Positions 1 to 7,028 of a DNA stretch of 14,188 bases are shown here, one piece after another. Each line of letters begins with the position of its first letter. Positions within the stretch are counted from its first letter, which is position 1. The position numbers were made by a program, and so were the translations under genes. The notes beneath the pieces are model-generated. The model was not told the DNA's origin and made no database searches. It worked only from the letters and a program-made list of their open reading frames with translations. The stretch is from Lachnospiraceae bacterium UBA3287 (GTDB taxonomy: Bacteria > Bacillota > Clostridia > Lachnospirales > Lachnospiraceae). The stretch covers positions 5,315 through 19,502 of the forward strand of contig DETN01000081.1 of assembly GCA_002362155.1 (NCBI GenBank), written 5' to 3'.

Positions 1-366
1 CTCAGGGAAAAGCTTAAGGAATGCGCCGGCGCCTACAAAGTCCTGAAGGAAGGCGCTCCCTTTCACGCCCTGTGCATCTCCCCGGAGGAGATCTCTCTGG
101 AAGGCACAGGATGCCGCTTCACATTCCCCCTGCAGGGAGAATGGAGCCGGATGGTGGACCCCAGATACGGCCAGGCCCTCTATACTTATCCCTGCCTTTT
201 AAAGGACGGAAACATCTGCCTCTATGTCCAGATCCTGGACGATTATACGGGCAGCATCCGCATGGTCCTTTCGCCGCAAGGGGACAGACTCACCCTGTAC
301 CTGCGGAAGATCGAGGAAAGCCTCTTTTCCGAGTTCGGCGGCTTCCTGGAAGCCCGGAGGATCTGA
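1..366 (+). CDS. C-terminal part of a probable serine hydrolase (beta-lactamase class C-like), 5' end outside window
   Basis: An open frame runs from base 1 to a TGA at 364-366, giving 121 residues with no start, so the gene begins upstream of the window. Codon use matches the neighbouring genes. The visible part looks like a small beta-rich domain: LEGTGCRFTFPLQGEW, a run LKDGNICLYVQILDDYTGS, then KIEESLFSEFGGF near the end. From memory, clostridial class C beta-lactamase-like serine hydrolases carry a similar C-terminal domain after the catalytic domain. That is a resemblance only; the catalytic SxxK and YxN motifs would lie outside the window. A strong terminator follows at 459-494, so this is the last gene of its transcript. 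That it is coding is quite sure; the family is a guess. Confidence 0.6.
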   Translation, partial: LREKLKECAGAYKVLKEGAPFHALCISPEEISLEGTGCRFTFPLQGEWSRMVDPRYGQALYTYPCLLKDGNICLYVQILDDYTGSIRMVLSPQGDRLTLYLRKIEESLFSEFGGFLEARRI

Positions 367-399
367 CAGGGGGCAGAAAGCAGAACGCATATATAAAGA

Positions 400-451
400 A
401 GAAATACAAAAGAGGCCGGGCGCATCAGATCCATCCGATGCGTCCGGCCTC
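400..451 (-). terminator. Intrinsic terminator of the lacI-membrane protein-pectinesterase operon
   Basis: A 15-bp stem, 412-426 against 437-451, has a single G-U pair and a 10-base loop. On the minus strand it is followed by a U-rich stretch (TCTTTTGTATTTC). It lies about 40 bases past the pectinesterase stop codon. The same hairpin may also help stop the plus-strand gene ending at 366. Confidence 0.8.
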
Positions 452-458
452 CTCTCAT

Positions 459-494
459 GCGGGGTCCCTGTGATCCCGCGTTTTTTTCTTTTTT
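459..494 (+). terminator. Intrinsic terminator of the plus-strand gene ending at 366
   Basis: An 8-bp stem with one G-U pair (459-466 against 472-479, loop CCTGT) is followed directly by G and then TTTTTTTCTTTTTT. This is a classic U-tract on the plus strand. It abuts the stop codon of the convergent pectinesterase at 493-495. Confidence 0.8.
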
Positions 495-1251
495 ACGGCT
501 CGAACCTGACCCAGTCCGGGCGCCCTGCCCCCTCCGCTCCGGGGCCGTAGGACCGGTATTCCTCAAAGAGAGCCGTCTCGTGGGCCCGGGGCTTGTTCCA
601 GTCGTGGAAGCCCTCCGGGCAGATATGGGCGTCCAGGAAGCAGTCCTCCAGACGGACCTTTCCGTATTCCCGCCAGGGCCTTGCCAGATAGCAGGATGCA
701 TCCGGCACGTCCATGGTCCTTTCAAAGCGGCAGTTCCTGGCCACAAAGCCCGTCTTCACATGCTCCGGCGTGGAAGGGGCAAATACAAATCCCGGTTCGT
801 TGCTGACAAAGACGCAGCCGTCAAAGAAAGCCGTGGCGCCTCCGAAGACGAAGTCCACGCCGCCCTCGATCCGGCAGTTCTTAAAGTAAAAGGTCCTGTC
901 GGTCCTGGGGGTAAACTGGCCGGGGCCCAAAAAGCCGTCCTTCTGGATCTCCTTGGGGGGAAGGGGGGCCAGAAAGAGAGTGTCCTGGTGGCCTTCCAGG
1001 ACGCAGTCCTCCAGGCGGAGGTTATCCCCGTCCAGATAAAGGGCGATGGCCTGGGCGGCAGTCTTTCCAGGGCCTGCCGTGTTGGCAAAGCTGCACCTTC
1101 TGAAGGTCAGATGATTTCCTGTCACCCGGACCGTAGCCGTACGGAAGGTATGATAGGGTTTTCCGTCGGGGTGTATCTCCAGGGCCGACCTGGCGCCGGT
1201 ATAATGCATGTCCTCGATGGTCCTGTCCGAATCCGTGATCACATACTGCAT
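493..1251 (-). CDS. Pectinesterase (carbohydrate esterase family 8), short cytoplasmic form
   Basis: The enzyme removes methyl esters from galacturonate residues of pectin or pectic oligosaccharides. CE8 landmarks are in order: FRTATV (36-41), AQAIALY with Q67, GHQDTLF with Q89 and the probable acid D90, GGVDFVFG with the probable nucleophile D133, and ARPWREYGKV with R191 and W193. All the expected catalytic residues are therefore present. The protein has 252 residues and begins roughly at the TFRTyTv region, so about 60 residues of the first beta-helix turns usual in the family are absent. No signal peptide is visible. ATG at 1251 is preceded by AGGAAAGGAA at good spacing. It is the last gene of a minus-strand operon, 18 bases after the membrane protein gene. 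Work inside the cell on imported oligogalacturonides is inferred. Confidence 0.88.
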   Translation of the reverse strand: MQYVITDSDRTIEDMHYTGARSALEIHPDGKPYHTFRTATVRVTGNHLTFRRCSFANTAGPGKTAAQAIALYLDGDNLRLEDCVLEGHQDTLFLAPLPPKEIQKDGFLGPGQFTPRTDRTFYFKNCRIEGGVDFVFGGATAFFDGCVFVSNEPGFVFAPSTPEHVKTGFVARNCRFERTMDVPDASCYLARPWREYGKVRLEDCFLDAHICPEGFHDWNKPRAHETALFEEYRSYGPGAEGAGRPDWVRFEP

Positions 1252-1269
1252 AAGCAGATTCCTTTCCTC

Positions 1270-1950
1270 TTACTGCTCTCCCAGAAGGAAATACAGAAAC
1301 TGTGCCGCCAGCTCTCTTCTTTCGCTTCCTGCGGGGAAGCCTCCGTAAAGAGCCTCGCCCTTCTTTCCCCTGTATTCGAAATTGTCCCGGACCAGGGCGC
1401 TCCCGTCCAGGGAGACCGCCACGGGAACGCTGCCCTTATAGAGGATCCTGTCCTCCTCCTCCAGCTTCTTAAGAAGGTCCGGATCCAGGATGCCGGACAG
1501 ATCGTCGAACCAGTCCTGCTCCATGTAGCGCTCCACCACGTCCTGACCGGAGGCCAGAAAGTCCAGGGATCCGCTCATGACCATGGCCAGGAGCTTTTCC
1601 TCGTCCACATAGGAGTACTTGATCAGGTCCGATTCCTCCTCGTCCACGGCGATATAGGTGTTGCTGTCCACCACGATGTAATCCTTCTTATTGGAAAGGG
1701 CCTTTTTTTCAAAGGCCTCCGCCACATTTTCCTCCGCTTCCTCCGCGGCGGCGAAGTTGACCATACAGACGTAGAGGGATTCTTCCCTGCGGAAGATGGT
1801 GGATTTCAGTACAAGGACGGCCACCGTCACCACAAAAGCAATGAAAAGGGTGGGGATCAGGTAGTAATCCTTGAAGTACTGGATCTTTTTGGGCAGCGGT
1901 GCTGTCCTTATCTGTTCCCGCTCTTCGCGGAACTCATCCATTAAAGCCAT
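1270..1950 (-). CDS. Single-pass membrane protein of unknown function
   Basis: This 226-residue protein has a charged cytoplasmic N-terminus (DEFREEREQIRTAPLPKKIQYF), one hydrophobic segment at about 31-49 (LIPTLFIAFVVTVAVLVL), and a long acidic part that would lie outside the membrane. That part contains SLDFLASGQDVVERYMEQDW, faintly reminiscent of extracellular solute-binding proteins. I recall similar anchored proteins in Lachnospiraceae but know no function. It sits between the lacI gene (35 bases upstream) and the pectinesterase (18 bases downstream), so co-expression is likely. The Shine-Dalgarno site before ATG 1950 is weak (ACAGGTAA); a second ATG three codons in (1941) is an equally possible start. 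Confidence 0.8.
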   Translation of the reverse strand: MALMDEFREEREQIRTAPLPKKIQYFKDYYLIPTLFIAFVVTVAVLVLKSTIFRREESLYVCMVNFAAAEEAEENVAEAFEKKALSNKKDYIVVDSNTYIAVDEEESDLIKYSYVDEEKLLAMVMSGSLDFLASGQDVVERYMEQDWFDDLSGILDPDLLKKLEEEDRILYKGSVPVAVSLDGSALVRDNFEYRGKKGEALYGGFPAGSERRELAAQFLYFLLGEQ

Positions 1951-1970
1951 GATGCGTTTACCTGTGCCCG

Positions 1971-1999
1971 CAGCCTTCCGGTATCTTACCGGAAGGCTG
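1971..1999 (-). promoter_or_regulatory. Perfect 13-bp intercistronic hairpin overlapping the lacI stop codon
   Basis: Bases 1971-1983 pair perfectly with 1987-1999 around a three-base loop. The lacI TAA (1986-1988) lies at the loop and the start of the right arm. No U-run follows on either strand, so it is not a standard terminator. It could be an mRNA-processing or stability hairpin that sets the ratio of regulator to downstream proteins; the structure is seen, the role is inferred. Confidence 0.55.
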
Positions 2000-3023
2000 T
2001 GGTCTTCCTTTCAATAATGCTGTAGGGGGCCACGACCTTATGGGGCATATACTGATCGGTGCCCTTGAGCCGGGCAAGGATCCTGTCCGCCGTATGTCTG
2101 CAGATCTGGTCCATGTGATTGTCTATACTGGTCAGCTCCGGCTCACAGGCCAGGGCGATGGGATAGTTGTTGTAGCCGGAAATAAAGAGATCCTCCGGGA
2201 CCCGGAGCCCCTCTGCCGCCGCATATTTGACAGCCCCTATGGCGATCCCGTCCTCTGTGGAGATCACCGCATCGAAGGGCGGCAGGTCTGCTTCCCTTAA
2301 AAAGTCTCTGACAAAGGCAATGTCATTTTTCACGTAGACGATCCGGTCCTCTCCCCCGGGGAGCCGGGTCTCTTTCACAGCGTCCAGATAGCCCTGCAGC
2401 TTTTTGGTGGCGCTGTAGGACTTTGAATCCGTCATGAAAAGGATCTTCTCTCTGCCGGCGGCGATCATCCGCATGGTCATGTCGTAAACGGCGCTGCGGT
2501 CGTCACAGACCGTGCAGTAGATGTTCTCGCCCTCGATGTTGAAGTTGATGGTGAAGACGGGGACCTTCTGGGCCGCCTCACGGATATAGTCGGTCTCATG
2601 AGGGCCCTCTCCCCTGCCCGCATAGGTGGATCCGATCAGGAGCAGGGCGTCGATGTGCTTGGAGAGCAGCATCTCCGTCTGCAGCTTCTTCTCCTCGTAG
2701 AGGAAGCCGCTGCAGCTCAGAAGGCAGTGGTAGCCTTCCCTGGCCAGAAAGCCCTCCACATAGCTGACGGCTGAAGACATATATGTATCCGCTATGGTGG
2801 GGACCAGGATCCCTATGGTATGCATGGTGTTGAGGCCCAGTCCCTGGGCAAAGGCGTTGGGGGTATAGTCGATCTCCCGGATGATCTCCTCCACCTTCCT
2901 GCGGGTCTTCTCACTGACCTTGCCGGAATTGTTCAGGACCCGGGACACGGTGGCGATGGACACGCCTGCCATCCTTGCTATGTCGTAAATATTGGCCTGT
3001 TCACTGCCAGAAGCCTTATCCAT
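1986..3023 (-). CDS. LacI/GalR-family transcriptional regulator
   Basis: This is a sugar-responsive DNA-binding regulator. The N-terminal LacI helix-turn-helix is clear at about 11-33 (NIYDIARMAGVSIATVSRVL, then NNSGKVSEKTR), followed by the hinge (YTPNAFAQGL, about 53-62) and a periplasmic-binding-protein-like sensor domain from about 68 (HTIGILVPTIADTYMSSAV) to the end, including VISTEDGIAIGAVKYAAAEG. Length is about 345 residues, normal for the family. ATG at 3032 would put the Shine-Dalgarno AAAGGA only one base from the start, so the ATG at 3023 (spacing about 10) is preferred. It heads a minus-strand operon with the membrane protein and the pectinesterase and is divergent from the ankyrin-GH43 gene. 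The operator-like site at 3054-3067 suggests it controls both directions. The effector is unknown; a pectic or hemicellulosic sugar is likely from context. Confidence 0.93.
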   Translation of the reverse strand: MDKASGSEQANIYDIARMAGVSIATVSRVLNNSGKVSEKTRRKVEEIIREIDYTPNAFAQGLGLNTMHTIGILVPTIADTYMSSAVSYVEGFLAREGYHCLLSCSGFLYEEKKLQTEMLLSKHIDALLLIGSTYAGRGEGPHETDYIREAAQKVPVFTINFNIEGENIYCTVCDDRSAVYDMTMRMIAAGREKILFMTDSKSYSATKKLQGYLDAVKETRLPGGEDRIVYVKNDIAFVRDFLREADLPPFDAVISTEDGIAIGAVKYAAAEGLRVPEDLFISGYNNYPIALACEPELTSIDNHMDQICRHTADRILARLKGTDQYMPHKVVAPYSIIERKTTAFR

Positions 3024-3025
3024 CC

Positions 3026-3054
3026 TTTTCATTTCCTTTCGCGCGCTGTATAAT
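3026..3054 (+). promoter_or_regulatory. Candidate sigma-A promoter for the ankyrin-GH43 gene
   Basis: A perfect TATAAT lies at 3049-3054 with a weak TTTTCA at 3026-3031, 17 bases apart. The expected start near 3061 leaves a 5' leader of about 94 bases before ATG 3155. The promoter overlaps the beginning of lacI and touches the operator-like palindrome. The -35 box is poor, so activity may depend on other factors. Confidence 0.5.
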
Positions 3055-3067
3055 GAAAGCGCTTACA
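3054..3067. promoter_or_regulatory. cre/LacI-type operator shared by divergent promoters
   Basis: TGAAAGCGCTTACA has the central palindrome AAGCGCTT and fits the catabolite-responsive element pattern TGWAARCGYTWNCA at every position. It overlaps the end of the plus-strand -10 box and lies about where the minus-strand lacI transcript should begin. A protein bound here could repress both genes. It may be the target of the adjacent LacI-family regulator (autoregulation), of CcpA, or of both; sequence alone does not decide. Confidence 0.7.
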
Positions 3068-3070
3068 GTC

Positions 3071-3080
3071 AGTGTATACC
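3071..3080 (-). promoter_or_regulatory. Candidate extended -10 promoter of the lacI operon
   Basis: On the minus strand TGGTATACA reads as an extended -10 element (TGnTATACA; hexamer at 3073-3078). No good -35 box is visible at 15-18 bases upstream. Transcription would start near 3066, inside the operator-like palindrome. Confidence 0.45.
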
Positions 3081-3154
3081 ATTTCATTCCATTTTGAAAC
3101 TGCAAATTTACACTTTTCAGCATTTATTTATCCGTAATGAAAGGAAAAGCCGTC

Positions 3155-5056
3155 ATGTCCCCTCTTCTGGAAGCCATAGAGGCAGACGATCTGCCCCGTC
3201 TGAAATCTCTCCTGACCGCATCCCCCTCCTCCATCGACGAAGCGGCGGGCCCCCTCCATGCCCCCCTGGCCCTTATTGCCGCGGAAAAAAGCTCCCTTTC
3301 CCTTCTCCGCTATATCGTGGAATATTCCAGGGCCAGCCTGGATATTTTCGACGATGACCACCGGAACATCCTCCACTACGCCGCCAGGTCCGGAGACCTG
3401 GGCAAGTGCGCCTATCTGACGGAGCGCTGCGGCATGGATCCCCTTTCGGGGGACAGGAACCTGATGACCCCTTACGAAATATCCTTCCGCCTCTCTTCCT
3501 CCTCTCCTTCCCACCGGGCCGTATACGAATATTTCCGGGAAAGGATCGGGGCTCCCTTCGAAGACCTCTACCCCAATCCCATAAGGACCGGCTTTTTTCC
3601 GGATCCCTCCGTCGTGGCCGTGGGAGACGACTACTACATGGTCAACTCCTCCTTTATCTTCTTTCCCTGCATTCCCGTCTCCCATTCCAGGGACCTGATC
3701 CACTGGGAGATCATCGGCTACGCCGTGACAGATCCCGAATGGGCCATGCTGGAAGAGCTGGAGGGAGGAAGGGGCTACTGGGCGCCGGACATCTCCTATG
3801 ACGGGGGCACCTTCTATATCACCGCCACCTACCGCCTGAACGATACCGGACCGGTCCTGCGCCGTCAGATGGTGGTCTCCTCCTCCCGCCCGGAGGGTCC
3901 CTATTCAAAACCTGTCTTTATCGAAGAAGACGGCATCGACCCTTCCATCTTCCACGAGGACGGCAGGCACTACATGCTCCTCAACCGGGGGGCCAGGCTC
4001 TTTGAACTTTCAAAAGACTGCACCAGGCAGATCTCCGAGGCCAGACTCCTCTACTACGGAAGCCAGAAACACGCCCCCGAAGGCTCCCACCTGCTGAAGA
4101 AGGACGGCTGGTACTATCTCTTCCAGGCAGAGGGAGGGACCGGCCCCGGCCACAGGATCACCGTCTCCAGAAGCCGCACTCTCTGGGGCGTCTATGAACC
4201 CTGTCCCTACAATCCCATCATGCGCCAGACTGACAGCGAAGCAGCCATCCAGCGCTGCGGCCACGGAAAGCCCGTCCGGACTCCCGACGGCCGCTGGTAC
4301 ATGGTCTATCTCTGCGGCCGGCCCCTGGAGAGCAGATACAGCATCCTGGGAAGGGAGACCGCCCTGGATCCCATCACCTGGACCCCGGACGGCTGGCCTC
4401 TGGTCAACGATCTGAAGGGGCCTTCGGTCCTGCAGAAAAAACCCTTCCCCCTTATGAAGGAAGAAGCGAAGAAGGACAGCCTGCCCCTGGATCCTCTGGA
4501 ATGGGTCACCCCCAGGGCGCCCGAAAAAGGGGCCCTGTCCTGGCTGGAGGACGGCACCGTGAGGCTGAAATCCTCCCCGGCCCCTCTTTCCCGGATGGCA
4601 GCCAGAAATATCTTTTTAAAGCGCCAGACCCGCTTTGACTTTACCGCCAGGGCCCTTCTGGAGCTTCCCAGCCTTTCCCCCGGACAGGAAGCGGGCCTTG
4701 TCTGCTACTACGACGAGAACTCCTGGGCGGCCTGCAGCCTGAAAAGAGAGGAAACAGGGGCCCTGTCCCTCTCCGTCACGGAGCATGCGGGCTATGAGAC
4801 CCACTGCCATCCCTCTGCCGTCCTTGATGAGGAAGTATCCCGCCTTCTCTTTGCCTGCGTTTCCTCCGGCCTCTCCCGCACCTTCCGGGTCTGTGCGGGA
4901 GAAGACCTTCTCTATGAATGGACCTGCCCCTCGGTCACCTATCTGTGCGACGAAGGGCTCCGCATGGGCAAGCGCTTTACCGGCGCCATGATCGGGGTCT
5001 GCGGATGGGGCGGAGAGCCTTTCTTCTACCGCCTCCTCTCCTATGAGGAAAGCTGA
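3155..5056 (+). CDS. Ankyrin-repeat/GH43 glycosidase (beta-xylosidase or alpha-L-arabinofuranosidase type)
   Basis: This 633-residue cytoplasmic enzyme has three parts. Residues 1-138 hold about four ankyrin-like repeats; the clearest are SPLLEAIEADDLPRLKSLL at the start and RNILHYAARSGDLGKCAYL at 71-89. A GH43 five-blade catalytic domain covers about 140-400: base D150 in FPDPSVV, D262 in GIDPSIF, acid E309 in APEGSHLL, and H370 in CGHGKP. The remainder resembles the beta-sandwich domain found after GH43 xylosidase domains (about 480-630). There is no signal peptide. The longer start at 3137 has no Shine-Dalgarno site; ATG 3155 has AAAGGA 9 bases upstream and is preferred. The gene is divergent from lacI and shares its operator, so regulation by that protein is likely. 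GH43 membership is secure; the substrate (xylo- or arabino-oligosaccharide) is not decided by the motifs. Confidence 0.9.
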   Translation: MSPLLEAIEADDLPRLKSLLTASPSSIDEAAGPLHAPLALIAAEKSSLSLLRYIVEYSRASLDIFDDDHRNILHYAARSGDLGKCAYLTERCGMDPLSGDRNLMTPYEISFRLSSSSPSHRAVYEYFRERIGAPFEDLYPNPIRTGFFPDPSVVAVGDDYYMVNSSFIFFPCIPVSHSRDLIHWEIIGYAVTDPEWAMLEELEGGRGYWAPDISYDGGTFYITATYRLNDTGPVLRRQMVVSSSRPEGPYSKPVFIEEDGIDPSIFHEDGRHYMLLNRGARLFELSKDCTRQISEARLLYYGSQKHAPEGSHLLKKDGWYYLFQAEGGTGPGHRITVSRSRTLWGVYEPCPYNPIMRQTDSEAAIQRCGHGKPVRTPDGRWYMVYLCGRPLESRYSILGRETALDPITWTPDGWPLVNDLKGPSVLQKKPFPLMKEEAKKDSLPLDPLEWVTPRAPEKGALSWLEDGTVRLKSSPAPLSRMAARNIFLKRQTRFDFTARALLELPSLSPGQEAGLVCYYDENSWAACSLKREETGALSLSVTEHAGYETHCHPSAVLDEEVSRLLFACVSSGLSRTFRVCAGEDLLYEWTCPSVTYLCDEGLRMGKRFTGAMIGVCGWGGEPFFYRLLSYEES

Positions 5057-5074
5057 ACCGTCAAAAAACAGGCA

Positions 5075-5120
5075 GGCCGCCGGCCATCCCTTAAGGATGG
5101 TCCGGCGGCCTTTTCCTTCC
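5075..5120. terminator. Bidirectional terminator between convergent GH43 genes
   Basis: A 15-bp stem (5075-5089 against 5095-5110, one bulged T) with loop CTTAA is followed by TTTTCCTTCC on the plus strand. On the minus strand it is followed by TGCCTGTTTTTTG, so it can serve both convergent genes. Confidence 0.85.
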
Positions 5121-5142
5121 CCCTGCGGGGCAGTCTTCCGGG

Positions 5143-5187
5143 TCTTATCTTATCTGATCTGATCTTATCCGATCTTCTCCGTTCTTA
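5143..5187. repeat. Degenerate pentanucleotide tandem repeat across the GH43 stop codon
   Basis: Nine consecutive 5-base units of the form TCTTA, TCTGA, TCCGA, TCTTC or TCCGT run without interruption. They cover the last codons and TAA (5165-5167) of the minus-strand GH43 gene and about 20 bases beyond. Such tracts can change length by slippage, which would alter only the last few residues. Confidence 0.75.
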
Positions 5188-6898
5188 CGCTGACAAGGTC
5201 GGCGTATCCCCCTTCCTCATCTTCGCTCAGGGCAAAGACGCCGATCTTGGCGCCCACCCAGGTATGGTCCGAAGGAACATACTCGCATCCGGCGCCGGAA
5301 AACTCTTCCCCGTCCGGAGACCAGAAGAGGGACAGGGCGGGCTTTTCCGCCTCGTCTCCCGCAAAGAAGAGGTCCGGTATGTCTTCCTTTAAAGGAACTG
5401 CCTCTCCCTCCGGCGTGACCCTGTAGCAGGACCTGCGGGCAAAGATCAGGCGGAAGGTCATCTCCCCCAGAGGGTCTCTTCCTCCCACGGACCCGGGCAG
5501 GGGGATCTCGGTCAGGACCTTTTCCTTCTTATCCCGGTCCCCGCCCTCCGATTCGGCGTAGACCAGGCAGGCCCCTGCAGCCTCTTTTCTGACATAGAGG
5601 AGGGCGTACTGGCCCCCCGTCATGGCGATGCCAGCCCTGTCTCCTTCCACAAGGCCGGTAAGACGCATGCGGATGTCACAGACAAATTCGGGCAGGACCA
5701 GCTTCTGGGTCAGGACATTGGCGCTGTGCCAGAGGATGGGAGAAGCCTCTCCCGAAAGGTTGACGGCGTGGAGCCTTATACCCCCTTCCGCCAGGGGCGA
5801 ATACAGAGGAAGGCCCATGGCCCCGGCCGCGGCCCGGGCGTTGCCCATCCACTGCCACTGAAGGCCTATCCTTCCCTCCGGAAAATCGTCGGAGGATTCC
5901 AGGTAGCAGGGAGAGACATCCGGCGCCTTATCTCCCGCCGGCTTTTCCATCGTAAAGACAGGCTGGCCGCATCCCCTGTCCATGGGGTCATGACCAATCA
6001 CGGGCCAGTCCTCCCGCCAGGAGACCGGCTGCAGATGGCAGATCCGGCCGTAAAGCCCCCTGTCCTGGAAGTGGAAGAACCATTCATCCCCTTCCGCCGT
6101 ATCCACCAGGGCTCCCTGATGAGGGCCGTTGATCAGGCTCTCTCCCTGGTCCATGACGGTCCTGATCTCATAGGGGCCATGGACAGAGCGGCTTCTGAGG
6201 GCACACTGCCAGCCCTTGCGGACGCCGCCAGCGGGGGCCAGAATATAATACCAGCCATTCCTTTTATAGACCTTGGGTCCCTCTATGGTCTTTGCCGGAT
6301 GGGCGGGGTCGTTCCCGTCGAAAATAAAGCTGTCCCCAGAAAGGGCCCTTGTCCCGTCCGGGCTCATCTCAAAGATGCCCAGGATGGAATTGAAGCCGAT
6401 CCGGCTCTTTGCGTAGCCGTGGATCACATAGGCCCTGCCGTCAGAGTCCCAGAAGGGGCAGGGATCGATATAGCCCTTTCCCTCCAGCAGGCAGACGGGC
6501 TCTTCCCAGCGGCCAAGGGGGTCCTTTGTCCGGACCATGTAGATGCCCTCGTCCGGCATGCCGTAAAAAATATAGAAGGTCCCCTCATGGAAGCGGATGG
6601 CCGGGGCCCAGACCCCCTCAGAGTGCCTGGGGACAAAGTAGCGCTCTCCCACGGCTGCGCTCTCTTCTCTGGTGCGGGCGGGGGCCATGGCCTCTCCCAC
6701 GCTCTCCAGGGCGTAGCCCGCAAGGGTCCAGCTGACCAGGTCCTTCGACACCAGGATGGGAAGGCCCGGAGTATAGTTAAAACTGGAAGCGGTCATGTAG
6801 TAGGTATCCCCCACCCGGATGACGTCCGGATCGCTGTAGTCCGCAAAGAGGACAGGGTTTCTGAACTGACCGTTTCCCAGATCGCTTCTGTAATACAT
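5165..6898 (-). CDS. GH43 glycosidase with C-terminal beta-sandwich domain
   Basis: This 577-residue enzyme probably cleaves xylose or arabinose from oligosaccharides. The GH43 domain fills about residues 13-330: base D23 in YSDPDVIRVGDTYYM, GVWAPAIRFHEGTFYIFYG (95-113), D145 in YIDPCPFW, acid E206 in TIEGPKVYKRNGWYY, and H260 in NGPHQGALVD. The C-terminal 230 residues resemble the concanavalin-like domain that follows GH43 xylosidases (GIAMTGGQYALLYV, then WVGAKIGVFAL). No signal peptide is seen. A longer reading back to 6967 exists, but ATG 6898 has GGAAAGGAAG at proper spacing and starts just before the fold, so it is preferred. The gene is monocistronic with its own promoter near 6939-6967 and converges on the ankyrin-GH43 gene. 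It lacks ankyrin repeats and is clearly divergent from its neighbour, so the two are not a recent duplication. Confidence 0.92.
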   Translation of the reverse strand: MYYRSDLGNGQFRNPVLFADYSDPDVIRVGDTYYMTASSFNYTPGLPILVSKDLVSWTLAGYALESVGEAMAPARTREESAAVGERYFVPRHSEGVWAPAIRFHEGTFYIFYGMPDEGIYMVRTKDPLGRWEEPVCLLEGKGYIDPCPFWDSDGRAYVIHGYAKSRIGFNSILGIFEMSPDGTRALSGDSFIFDGNDPAHPAKTIEGPKVYKRNGWYYILAPAGGVRKGWQCALRSRSVHGPYEIRTVMDQGESLINGPHQGALVDTAEGDEWFFHFQDRGLYGRICHLQPVSWREDWPVIGHDPMDRGCGQPVFTMEKPAGDKAPDVSPCYLESSDDFPEGRIGLQWQWMGNARAAAGAMGLPLYSPLAEGGIRLHAVNLSGEASPILWHSANVLTQKLVLPEFVCDIRMRLTGLVEGDRAGIAMTGGQYALLYVRKEAAGACLVYAESEGGDRDKKEKVLTEIPLPGSVGGRDPLGEMTFRLIFARRSCYRVTPEGEAVPLKEDIPDLFFAGDEAEKPALSLFWSPDGEEFSGAGCEYVPSDHTWVGAKIGVFALSEDEEGGYADLVSVRTEKIG

Positions 6899-6918
6899 AT
6901 CTTTCTTCCTTTCCGGAA

Positions 6919-6967
6919 CCCTGCAGGGTACCCTCTCCAGTATACCTTTCCCTGCAGCGCCCTGCAA
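6919..6967 (-). promoter_or_regulatory. Promoter and CCCTGCA repeat cluster of the GH43 gene
   Basis: On the minus strand TTGCAG (6962-6967) and TATACT (6939-6944) are 17 bases apart, a sigma-A-like promoter with a weak -35 box. Plus-strand CCCTGCA occurs three times, at 6919-6925, 6950-6956 and 6960-6966. The first lies in the perfect palindrome ACCCTGCAGGGT (6918-6929) just past the expected start; the other two are one helical turn apart over and beside the -35 box. This arrangement suggests operator sites for a regulator other than the LacI protein, because no cre-like site is seen here. Confidence 0.5.
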
Positions 6968-7028
6968 TTCCGGCGATTCCTTTCTTCATACATAGCGCGG
7001 ACCTCCGGCCGCAGCCAAAATAAAAAAA

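Noticed and set aside
457..1944. Plus-strand open frame of 495 codons
   Set aside because: It lies antisense to the pectinesterase and membrane protein genes, has no recognisable domain, and arises from GC-rich codon structure on the other strand.
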